Source: Bacteroidales bacterium (GTDB lineage: Bacteria; Bacteroidota; Bacteroidia; Bacteroidales; UBA932). From it: 9,040 bases of DNA. Position 1 is the first letter of the stretch. The number at the start of each line of letters is the position of its first letter. The DNA lies in the NCBI GenBank assembly GCA_017472115.1, contig JAFUQW010000036.1, positions 1 to 9,040 of the forward strand. Direction: 5' to 3'. This document shows positions 1-6,733 of this stretch, in pieces. A model generated the notes under the pieces. That model saw nothing but the letters and a program-made list of their open reading frames with translations. It made no database searches and was not told where the DNA came from. The position numbers and the translations under genes are program-made.

Positions 1-35
1 AGGCAGATGCTCTAAACCAACTGAGCTATGCTCCC
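1..35 (-). tRNA. tRNA, 5' half only, probably tRNA-Val
   Basis: Read on the minus strand, this is the first 35 nt of a tRNA cut by the window edge. It has acceptor 5' strand GGGAGCA, a normal D arm (AGCTCAGTTGG...GAGC) and the start of the anticodon arm (TCTGC then CT). The anticodon itself lies outside the window. The TCTGCCT context is what I know from Bacteroidales tRNA-Val(TAC), so the amino-acid identity is inferred while the tRNA call is secure. Only 5 nt separate it from the tRNA-Asp upstream, so the two are almost certainly co-transcribed. Confidence 0.85.
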
Positions 36-40
36 TTTTG

Positions 41-114
41 CGGTGCGGACGGGACTCGAACCCGCGACCCCCGGCGTGACAGGCCGGTATTCTAACCAGC
101 TGAACTACCGCACC
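41..114 (-). tRNA. tRNA-Asp (anticodon GTC)
   Basis: The 74-nt minus-strand cloverleaf has acceptor stem GGTGCGG paired with CCGCACC, discriminator G, D arm GTTCAGCTGGTTAGAAT, anticodon loop CTGTCAC with anticodon GTC, and T arm GCGGGTTCGAGTCCCGT. The 3' CCA is not encoded, since the next bases on this strand are CAA; the CCA-adding enzyme would supply it. The gene sits first in a tRNA unit behind a strong promoter at 154-184, with the second tRNA 5 nt downstream. Confidence 0.97.
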
Positions 115-153
115 AATTTGTTCAGACTTATGCGTTTTTCTCAAACGCGGATG

Positions 154-184
154 CAAATGTACGCATTTTTTTGAAACCTGCAAA
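154..184 (-). promoter_or_regulatory. Bacteroidota sigma-ABfr promoter of the tRNA unit
   Basis: On the minus strand, TTTG (184-181) is followed after exactly 19 nt by TACATTTG (161-154). This is a full match to the Bacteroidota -33 TTTG / -7 TAnnTTTG consensus at the usual spacing. Transcription would start near position 148, about 34 nt before tRNA-Asp. The leader would open with a small hairpin (GCGTTT, 5-nt loop, AAACGC; 148-132), presumably removed during tRNA 5' processing. Confidence 0.8.
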
Positions 185-213
185 CTTTTTCGTGAAATTT
201 TACGAAAAATACG

Positions 214-240
214 AAAAAAGGCGGCATTTCCCGCCGCCTT
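214..240 (-). terminator. Intrinsic terminator of the hsp20 gene
   Basis: An 8-bp perfect stem (218-225 with 233-240, AAGGCGGC/GCCGCCTT) encloses a 7-nt loop. On the minus strand it is followed by a run of six Ts (219-214). It starts only 4 nt after the hsp20 stop codon, so it ends that transcript and insulates the tRNA promoter immediately downstream. Confidence 0.88.
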
Positions 241-244
241 TGCT

Positions 245-691
245 CTACTTGACCTCAATCACACGTTTCTCCTCCTCTACCTTTTCCTTTGCCGCCTTAG
301 GGATGACGATGTAAAGTATTCCGTTGTTTACATGTGCGTCGATCGCATCCTTGTCAGCATTGTCGGGGAGAAGAAGAGTCTGGCTGAACTTCGAGTACGA
401 GAATTCCTTCCTGAGGTATTTGCATTCCTTCTTGTCAGGGTCCTTGTCCTTGCAGCCGCAGCTGGTCTTTTCCATGTCGATGACAAGATTCCCGTCCTTG
501 TTGAGGTGGATCTTGAAGTCATCCTTGCACATTCCCGGTGCAGCCACTTCAATCTTGTATTCCTTGTCATTCTCCTTGACATTGATTGCCGGTGATGTGA
601 CTCCGACCTTTTCCAAGGTCCTGTTGTCAAAGAAATCGTTGAAGAAATCAGTCAGTCCGTACTGGCCGTTGAATCTTCTTGCTGGTAACAT
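245..691 (-). CDS. hsp20: Small heat-shock protein, Hsp20/alpha-crystallin family
   Basis: This 148-residue cytoplasmic protein would be an ATP-independent holdase chaperone that binds unfolding proteins as an oligomer. A short N-terminal arm (1-33, with DFFNDFFDN at 15-23) precedes the alpha-crystallin domain at about 34-133, containing EYKIEVAAPGM and KFSQTLLLPD and ending in the family signature NGILYIVIPK (123-132). The C-terminal tail carries the I-x-V anchor (I145-E-V147) that docks into a neighbouring subunit. Residues 75-92 form a charged, cysteine-containing loop (C78, C80, C90) that is richer in cysteine than I expect for this family. The ATG at 691 is preceded by TAGGAGA, one of the few Shine-Dalgarno-like sequences here, and the length fits the family. 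The gene is monocistronic with its own terminator. I saw no CIRCE-type element. Confidence 0.95.
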   Translation of the reverse strand: MLPARRFNGQYGLTDFFNDFFDNRTLEKVGVTSPAINVKENDKEYKIEVAAPGMCKDDFKIHLNKDGNLVIDMEKTSCGCKDKDPDKKECKYLRKEFSYSKFSQTLLLPDNADKDAIDAHVNNGILYIVIPKAAKEKVEEEKRVIEVK

Positions 692-731
692 ATCTATAGT
701 CTCCTATCCGTTAAATTGTTTATATACTTCC

Positions 732-749
732 GCCTTGTCCATCCAAGGC
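732..749. repeat. Inverted repeat in the divergent hsp20 / TPR-gene intergenic region
   Basis: GCCTTG (732-737) and CAAGGC (744-749) are perfectly complementary arms separated by 6 nt. They lie in the 142-nt gap between two divergently transcribed genes. The element could be an operator or a short leader hairpin. A weak promoter-like pair for the plus-strand gene (CTTG 734-737, 17 nt, CATATTTG 755-762) overlaps its left arm. Six-base arms arise by chance fairly often, so this is tentative. Confidence 0.3.
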
Positions 750-833
750 TACTGCATATTTGTCAATATTTATACCATTGCCAGTCATGTTCTGTTTTTA
801 ATGTGTATATTCGCAGAAACATCAGTCTTCATT

Positions 834-3278
834 ATGTTTAGGAAACATCTAGTATCAGCAATTCTTTCTTTTTGTGGATTTACTCTGTTCGCTCAGGTGG
901 ATCAGAGAGGCTCCGTGACATTGTACGATTCGGGTAATACTCCTCTTGCCGGGGTTCAGGTCACTGCATATGGAGCGCCTGCAACTGATACTGACCAAAA
1001 CGGCTCGTTTGTCCTTCGTTTCCCTGACAGGAAGCCAGGTATGACCGCATATACAGATCTTTATAAGAAGGGGTATGAGATAGTGAATCGTGATGAAGTG
1101 ACGCAGTTTGTTCTTTCGCAAAAAGCCTCGCTTAAGGCTGTCATGGCGCCGATAGGCACTGTTGAGTCCGTCAAGATGGAATATTATGGAATAGCGTCAG
1201 AGAACTATTCGAAGAAGTATTCGGCAGCGATGCATGAGATAAATGATCTGTACAGTGCGAGGATTATTGATGTTAAGCAGAGACGAGCGAAACTTGACTC
1301 TTTGAATCGTGAGTCGGAAATATATTGGGAAAAGCTGGAATATTATGCTGATAAATTCGCCAGGATAAATCCTGACGATGTGGCGGGTGTGGATAAAATG
1401 GCCTTGGAAGCAGTCCGCAGAGGGAATCTGGAAGGTGCGGTGCGCATATACGAAGATGCGCGCGTCGTTGAACAGGCGCTGGCCAAGCTTGAGGCCAATA
1501 AAGGTCTGGAAGAGGATGTTCAGGCATTAGCGCAGTCTCTTCAGAGATATTCTGACCTTTGTGCTATTGTAGGAGGATGGGAATGTCGCGATAAGTCAAT
1601 TGAGATAAAGAAGAAGATTGCCGAACTTTTTCCTGACGATTTTTATAAGGTCAAAGATTATATAGCGACTTTGTCCATTTACGACGATGATGTACTGATG
1701 TGGCATGACAGACTGGTTGAGCTCGCATCCGATGATTTCGAACTTGCAGATGCTGTTCATGGCAAGGGAGAGTTCATGAGGAAAAAAGGACGGTATATGG
1801 AGGCAATTGAACTATATTCTTCTTCTATCGACATATCTGCAAAATACGACGATTTCCTCCCTTCTTTATATTCTATGTTGCAAGCATTGATATCATCGAT
1901 ATATGTACTGGAGGTTCTGGGACAAAATGAAGAGGTATTGGAACAAGGACAGTTGGCACTGGATATCCTTGACGAAGTGGATATTGAGGAATTTGATATA
2001 TTTCGTCTTTCCGTAGCCAATTTTATGGTCAATACTTACTTTTCTATGAAGGAATGGAAGAAGTTCGAGGATATGTCAGCTTTCAGATATGACTTGATGA
2101 AAAAGATTGAAGCTTACGGTTTTGTAGAGATGGATGAAATGGATGCTGAATGCACGAGGCTGACTGATAAGATGAGGCTCGCAACAGTGTCTGGCGATCT
2201 GGAGGCCATGTATGACTATAATGAACAGTTGTTGAAGTTAATTGAAGTGTTATTTAAGAAAGATCCTGATCTTTATGTGTCTACCTATATTTCCATGCTT
2301 GAAGTAAAATATCAGAATGAGATCAATGAAAATCCATCCAAGTTCCTGTCTATTGCCGAAGGCTATGAGAGGTTTGTGCGTGATGAGATGCTTCCTAATC
2401 TTGGATATGTCGACAGGAATAAGGTCATGTATAACGTTGAGTATCTATATGTATGGTACTATCAGAAACATTCAATGTTTGAAGAGTCTTATCCTCATGT
2501 GATAAAGATGAATGAATATGCAGATGTTCTTGAAGATATGGATCTTTATAATAATTGCTATGCCGTAATTATGTCACGTTGCAAAAACGTAGAGATGCTG
2601 GTCCGTATGCAGGATGATGCATTGAAGGATGCAGTCTTGGAACTTGAGTCATTATATGCTTATGTCAAGAACATGCATGGCTTCAGTGATACTACGGCAG
2701 AAAGCGATATCGCCATAGGATACTATATGAGCGGAGAATATGAAATGGCCTTGGAATATTTGGAAATGGTCCGTAAGGAAAGGGAATCCACCTTGAAGGA
2801 ATTCCCGGATAATTTCGAACTTAAGGCAAACTTGTCTTCTACATATAACAATATTGCCGGATGTCTTTCCGGTCTTAGAAAAGACCGAGAAGCGCTAGCT
2901 GCAATGAAAAAGGCTATAGATATCCTGTCTGATCTGTATATTTTGCGTCCTACTTCGTATGGTACCAACTACTTCCAGTATCTTGGGAATGCCGTATCAT
3001 TGGCATATTGGGCGGGAAACAAGCGGCAGGCTGAGAAATATATTGAGGTACTTACTGAGCTTGGAAAGGACCTTGCCTCACGCGGAAAGACATTCAAGTC
3101 TCTGCCATATGCTGCAAAACTCATAAAGTACGATTACCTTCTGGCTACTGGACAAAATGTGAAGACAAGCGACTACAAGGACGTCCTTAGATATGTCCCG
3201 GGAACCCTTTCCAACGACTGGCTCCTCGTAAATCTTATCCGTTGGCGAAAGGCGAACGGAAGCCTGATGGATAGATAA
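834..3278 (+). CDS. Exported carboxypeptidase-regulatory-like / TPR protein, function unknown
   Basis: The 814-residue protein has a cleavable signal peptide (1-20, hydrophobic core then LFA|Q), so it should act in the periplasm or at the cell surface. Residues about 22-95 resemble a carboxypeptidase-regulatory-like (CarboxypepD_reg) beta-sandwich: GV at 40-41, GAPATDTDQNGSF at 47-59, and YKKGYEI at 77-83. Residues 110-220 are helical and charged, with the block YADKFARINPDD (171-182) and a TPR-like helix pair GNLEGAVRIYE (197-207). The rest is alpha-helical with TPR-like units near 309-334, 628-652, 667-698 and 717-747. No catalytic motif is visible. The ATG at 834 was chosen because it puts the signal peptide at the N-terminus; the frame stays open upstream through antisense of hsp20, which is not coding. 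The N-terminal 210 residues are homologous to the 354-residue protein at 4380-5444. The stop lies 7 nt from that of the convergent neighbour. Confidence 0.85.
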   Translation: MFRKHLVSAILSFCGFTLFAQVDQRGSVTLYDSGNTPLAGVQVTAYGAPATDTDQNGSFVLRFPDRKPGMTAYTDLYKKGYEIVNRDEVTQFVLSQKASLKAVMAPIGTVESVKMEYYGIASENYSKKYSAAMHEINDLYSARIIDVKQRRAKLDSLNRESEIYWEKLEYYADKFARINPDDVAGVDKMALEAVRRGNLEGAVRIYEDARVVEQALAKLEANKGLEEDVQALAQSLQRYSDLCAIVGGWECRDKSIEIKKKIAELFPDDFYKVKDYIATLSIYDDDVLMWHDRLVELASDDFELADAVHGKGEFMRKKGRYMEAIELYSSSIDISAKYDDFLPSLYSMLQALISSIYVLEVLGQNEEVLEQGQLALDILDEVDIEEFDIFRLSVANFMVNTYFSMKEWKKFEDMSAFRYDLMKKIEAYGFVEMDEMDAECTRLTDKMRLATVSGDLEAMYDYNEQLLKLIEVLFKKDPDLYVSTYISMLEVKYQNEINENPSKFLSIAEGYERFVRDEMLPNLGYVDRNKVMYNVEYLYVWYYQKHSMFEESYPHVIKMNEYADVLEDMDLYNNCYAVIMSRCKNVEMLVRMQDDALKDAVLELESLYAYVKNMHGFSDTTAESDIAIGYYMSGEYEMALEYLEMVRKERESTLKEFPDNFELKANLSSTYNNIAGCLSGLRKDREALAAMKKAIDILSDLYILRPTSYGTNYFQYLGNAVSLAYWAGNKRQAEKYIEVLTELGKDLASRGKTFKSLPYAAKLIKYDYLLATGQNVKTSDYKDVLRYVPGTLSNDWLLVNLIRWRKANGSLMDR

Positions 3279-3285
3279 TATTCTC

Positions 3286-4368
3286 TTATTTTCTCAGGAT
3301 TATCTTCCAAGGAGTGTCTTCCAGCACCGGCCCTGTAAAGTCCCATATCTGGTATCCATGCTTATATGCGGATACCCTCTGTTCCGGTTTCTGTACGGAT
3401 GCAGGAATAGCAATCGAAAAGTTTCCTGCGGCATCAGTTGCTGAAGAAATGCCGGCAACGCTTATTGTCACGCCTGATATCGGTTTGTTGTCTTCGTCCT
3501 TTACGGTTCCGAATAGACGTGACAGGCTATGGTCTCTGTACATGTCAATACTAATGTGTTTTGATAGATTCAATGTAGTGTCCACGGTTATGAATCCCTT
3601 TGCCGTAACAATAATCCTCGCTTTCTTACCCATATGTCGCCGATGTATTTCCTTGATGATGACTTCGTCCGAGGAATTGCGTATTTCAGCATTTTCAGTC
3701 CTGTCCGAATATGTCAATGTCATCGAAGCTCCCGGAAAATCTAGGCTTGAACCGGACGCATCGTTGATGCATACAGTAGATGTGACTGTCGTATAAAAGA
3801 ATACGGAAAGAAATGCCGCCAACGCTATGATGGCAGGAGTGAGTATTCCCAGAAGGAAGAATCTTCCGGTACGCTTGATGTCTACCGGGTCAGATTTTAT
3901 ATATCCTTCATTTTCAAGTATCTGTAACTGCTTGTCGAACTTTATCCTGAGATCGTTGTAATCAGAATAGATGTCACAGAAATGCCCGAGTCTTTCTTCG
4001 CAGTATTCCTTGAAGTCTGACAAAGAAGGATCTGCACCATCTTCCTTGAAATATACATATATTTTAGGCTTCCTGTACTTGTTTTCCTTGAATATTCCGG
4101 AAGCTATTTCAAGTTCTTCCTTCGTATATTGTCCAAGCCTGGTGTGGAAAAGGAAAATTACGATGTCGCACTGCCGTATGTATTCATTGTATCTATCTTG
4201 AAGCCTTGATCCGGCTATTGAACTGTCGAAGTCTTTCCAAGTTTTTTGGTCGAAGTCTATGTTCCGCTCTCTGTACAGTTTGTTCTTCTCGGAGAAGTAG
4301 AGGTCGAACATTTGCTTGTCTTGATCGAGCTCGGCTGATGATGCTATGAATATACGTACCTTCTTCAT
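3286..4368 (-). CDS. Membrane protein with cytoplasmic TIR-like/DUF4062-like domain and periplasmic beta-sandwich domain
   Basis: This 360-residue protein has three parts. Residues 1-160 form a Rossmann-like alpha/beta domain starting VRIFIASSAEL (4-14). It continues with RLQDRYNEYIRQCDIVIFLF (55-74), an acidic patch TKEELEIA (82-89) and PKIYVYFKE (101-109). This is the pattern I associate with the DUF4062/TIR-like group of signalling and conflict proteins. Residues 169-193 are a single transmembrane helix. Residues 194-360 should be periplasmic: a first beta-rich stretch to about 280, then a CarboxypepD_reg-like domain from GTVKDEDNKPISGV (287-300) through YKHGYQI (335-341) to the C-terminus. 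The positive-inside rule fits (KIRR-type charges before the helix at 165-169). The gene begins 11 nt after the stop of the exported relative upstream, so they form one operon. Whether the N-terminal domain cleaves NAD, binds a nucleotide or only binds partners is not decidable here; E84 or E85 is the best candidate for a TIR-type glutamate. Confidence 0.82.
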   Translation of the reverse strand: MKKVRIFIASSAELDQDKQMFDLYFSEKNKLYRERNIDFDQKTWKDFDSSIAGSRLQDRYNEYIRQCDIVIFLFHTRLGQYTKEELEIASGIFKENKYRKPKIYVYFKEDGADPSLSDFKEYCEERLGHFCDIYSDYNDLRIKFDKQLQILENEGYIKSDPVDIKRTGRFFLLGILTPAIIALAAFLSVFFYTTVTSTVCINDASGSSLDFPGASMTLTYSDRTENAEIRNSSDEVIIKEIHRRHMGKKARIIVTAKGFITVDTTLNLSKHISIDMYRDHSLSRLFGTVKDEDNKPISGVTISVAGISSATDAAGNFSIAIPASVQKPEQRVSAYKHGYQIWDFTGPVLEDTPWKIILRK

Positions 4369-4379
4369 CTTGTGTGCTG

Positions 4380-5444
4380 TTATAGATGTTGTTCTTTTCT
4401 GGTAATGAATTCCTTTTTCTCTGATATGAGGACATCTACCTTCCTGATCGCTTCTGTATTTACGTGTTGTCCGAATGTCTGTCTGAAGGATAACTCTACA
4501 GTTTTGATATCGTCAGAGTTTCTACAGTCCCTTATTATGGTTGCATATAATTCCAGAGACTGTTGCTCCCTGTTTCTATCGGCAAGCCATTCCGGATAGA
4601 TTAATCTGGCAGGAATGTCATTCTTTGCTGCCATCTTATTTATTAGAACTGCCAGCGAATCACATTTTTCATATTCGTTGAGTTTCTGATGCAGGCGGAA
4701 TTTGTTGATGACGGGTTCTAGAAGAACCATGATATCCTGTCGTGTTTCAAGGAGGGTACGGTGATTATCATCAATCTTTCCGCCGAGATTCATCCTTTCG
4801 TATATGGCTATTGCTTCAGATAGTCTGCCCTCCTGTACAAGTTCCAGCGCACTTCGTTCGTCTTCGTCAAGTTCGTCTGTGTTCAGACGTGCAAATCTGG
4901 ATGCATATTCTTCAACCAGTCTCTTATGTTGGCTTATTTCCATTGTTATGGAATCCATCTTGGCCGCGAACTCAATTTCAGACAGTCTGTCGGCTTCCCT
5001 TTCCTTCTTGAGACTTTCTATGACAGAAGCATACTGCTTCTCCATTTGCGTCATTCCTATTTTATGGTATTTCCTACGTAAGGCGTCGATTATATCCTTC
5101 CTGCCCAGTACGATCTTCAATGTGTCGTTTTCCGTGAGGTTCCATGTCTTGAGGATATGATTGTTGATAATTTCGAACCCATGTTTGTAGATTTCCGGTT
5201 TAATCAGAGGATCGCCGGGGAGTGCGGATGGATATTTCATCGTGAAGTATCCGTTCTGGTCGGAGTCAGTTGGAGCTGCACCAATGCTACGGATCTCCAC
5301 TCCGGGTATAGGCCTGCTGCCGCTGCTCATTTCCACAACAACACCTTTCTGTATGACCTGTGCTGAAAGGTGTGAGGATATGAAGCAGAAAAGAAGTATG
5401 TACAATTTGCCTCTCATCCCAACAAATATATGCTTTTTTTTCAT
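4380..5444 (-). CDS. Exported carboxypeptidase-regulatory-like protein with helical C-terminus, function unknown
   Basis: The 354-residue protein has an N-terminal signal peptide (cleavage likely after A28, SA|Q). A CarboxypepD_reg-like domain at about 30-115 carries PIPGVEI (45-51), GAAPTDSDQNGYF (55-67), YKHGFEI (86-92) and KIVLGRK (110-116). A charged, probably coiled-coil region (120-185) leads to YASRFARLNTDELD (180-193) and a TPR-like hairpin EGRLSEAIAIYERM (205-218). These blocks line up with the 814-residue protein, but most of that protein's TPR array is missing. The C-terminal 130 residues are helical with no motif I know. The start could be ATG 5444 (MKKKHIF...) or ATG 5417, which gives a tidier 19-residue signal peptide; I cannot decide, as no Shine-Dalgarno sequence favours either. 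The frame open upstream of 5444 is antisense to manA. The TIR-like membrane protein gene follows after 11 nt. Confidence 0.83.
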   Translation of the reverse strand: MKKKHIFVGMRGKLYILLFCFISSHLSAQVIQKGVVVEMSSGSRPIPGVEIRSIGAAPTDSDQNGYFTMKYPSALPGDPLIKPEIYKHGFEIINNHILKTWNLTENDTLKIVLGRKDIIDALRRKYHKIGMTQMEKQYASVIESLKKEREADRLSEIEFAAKMDSITMEISQHKRLVEEYASRFARLNTDELDEDERSALELVQEGRLSEAIAIYERMNLGGKIDDNHRTLLETRQDIMVLLEPVINKFRLHQKLNEYEKCDSLAVLINKMAAKNDIPARLIYPEWLADRNREQQSLELYATIIRDCRNSDDIKTVELSFRQTFGQHVNTEAIRKVDVLISEKKEFITRKEQHL

Positions 5445-5499
5445 TGTATGGAATAAATTTGTGTTTTTTGCGTAACTTCGTAAATTATTTGATTGCAAT

Positions 5500-6729
5500 A
5501 TGGAGAAGAAACTATATCCTTTTAAATTCATTCCGGTGGCATCGAAGAGGCCGTGGGGCGGCGATGCGCTGGTAAAGGTGATGGGAAAGAACTTCGTCGA
5601 GTGTGATGAAGAAGGCAATGAGGTGAAGCTTGGAGCAGACGTAAAGATCGGAGAAAGCTGGGAGCTTGCCGACATGGGCATCGAAGATTCTGTCGTAGCC
5701 GACGGATGGCTTGCCGGCAATACGATCAGCGAACTCATGGAAACCTATCTTGAGCGCATCGTCGGCGAGAAAGTCTATAATTATTATGGAAGACAGTTCC
5801 CGCTTCTGATCAAGTTCCTTGATATCAATGACAGGCTGTCTGTACAGGTCCATCCTGATGATGAAGTTGCAGCCGAAAGATATGATTCTCTCGGCAAGGC
5901 TGAGATCTGGTATGTTATGGACGCCAAGCCTGGCGCCAAGATCTTTGCCGGATTCAATAAGGAAATGAGTGCTCAGGAACTCTATGACAGGTGTAAGAAC
6001 GGTACAGTTGAGGAAGTGATGAATGTGATCACTCCCAGGAAAGGTGACTCCCTGCTGATCACTCCCGGTACTGTGCACGCGGCTGACGGCGGCATCCTGA
6101 TCGCCGAGATCCAGGAGTCATCCGACATGACTTTCCGCCTTTATGACTGGGGCCGCGAGTTCAATCCTGCGACTGCCCGACCTCTCCACCTTGAAGAGGC
6201 CATCGACATAATTGATTACCGCAAGTTCGATGATTCCCTTTTCCGCAAGGGTCCGCTTTGGGAGAAGGAGTGCCACTGTCACGATGACGAATGCCATTGC
6301 CATGAAGACAAGGTAGCAGAGACTCTGGCCGAGCGTCCGGAATTCTGTGCGACCAAGATAAATCTGACTGATCCTCTTCATATCTATACCGAGCAGTTCG
6401 AGAGCTTCATCGTATATATATGTGTCGAAGGAGCTGCCTCGATCCAGGTTCCGTCTAAGAACGCGAAGGGTGAGGACTGCATGGAGAACTATGAGTTCGC
6501 CAAAGGTGAGACCATCCTGGTGCCTGCCGAGATGCCGGATTTCTTCCTTGTGCCTCGTGACCGCTCTACTATTCTGCTGGAGGCAGTATGCCGTTCGGAG
6601 GAAGGTCCGGATGCATACATAGATCCAGAGACCGACGCATTCCTCGATGGCGAAGACTATGAAGGGCTTGAATCGGAGGAGGAAGCTTCGGCATCATCGG
6701 GATCCAGCCCGCTTAATTTCTTCAGCTGA
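5500..6729 (+). CDS. manA: Mannose-6-phosphate isomerase (class I, zinc-dependent)
   Basis: A cytoplasmic enzyme that interconverts mannose 6-phosphate and fructose 6-phosphate, linking mannose use and GDP-mannose synthesis to glycolysis. The zinc site of the cupin fold is visible: Q116 and H118 in VQVHPDD, E135 in KAEIWYVMD and H193 in ITPGTVHA. The substrate arginine is R213 in TFRLYDWGRE. KRPWGG (16-21) and ESWELAD (52-58) are also family signatures. At 409 residues it is longer than the roughly 315 of short bacterial class I enzymes. Part of the excess is a Cys/His-rich insert (257-270) and an acidic, Ser-rich tail (385-409). The start leaves 55 nt to the divergent gene at 5444. The S4-domain gene follows after 4 nt and is probably co-transcribed. 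The GC content is visibly higher than in the three-gene locus before it. Confidence 0.95.
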   Translation: MEKKLYPFKFIPVASKRPWGGDALVKVMGKNFVECDEEGNEVKLGADVKIGESWELADMGIEDSVVADGWLAGNTISELMETYLERIVGEKVYNYYGRQFPLLIKFLDINDRLSVQVHPDDEVAAERYDSLGKAEIWYVMDAKPGAKIFAGFNKEMSAQELYDRCKNGTVEEVMNVITPRKGDSLLITPGTVHAADGGILIAEIQESSDMTFRLYDWGREFNPATARPLHLEEAIDIIDYRKFDDSLFRKGPLWEKECHCHDDECHCHEDKVAETLAERPEFCATKINLTDPLHIYTEQFESFIVYICVEGAASIQVPSKNAKGEDCMENYEFAKGETILVPAEMPDFFLVPRDRSTILLEAVCRSEEGPDAYIDPETDAFLDGEDYEGLESEEEASASSGSSPLNFFS

Positions 6730-6733
6730 TCGT

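Noticed and set aside
201..218. Tandem 9-bp repeat TACGAAAAA
   Set aside because: Two copies in an A-rich stretch next to the terminator's T-run; too short and low in complexity to mean more.
324..833. Open frame extending the 814-residue gene upstream by 170 codons
   Set aside because: It runs antisense through hsp20 and would bury the signal peptide inside the protein. The in-frame ATG at 801 (11 extra residues) also breaks a clean signal peptide, so 834 is preferred.
5445..5499. Promoters for manA and the divergent exported-protein gene
   Set aside because: Several TTTG and partial TAnnTTTG strings occur (for example TAACTTCG at 5473), but none pairs at the normal 19-20 nt spacing, so no site is called.
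5445..5738. Open frame extending the 354-residue gene upstream by 98 codons
   Set aside because: It lies antisense inside manA, has a low-complexity Ser/Pro-rich translation and would precede an obvious signal peptide.
5512..6078. Minus-strand open frame of 188 codons opposite manA
   Set aside because: It is the complement of a conserved enzyme and its translation shows no domain, so it is a shadow frame.
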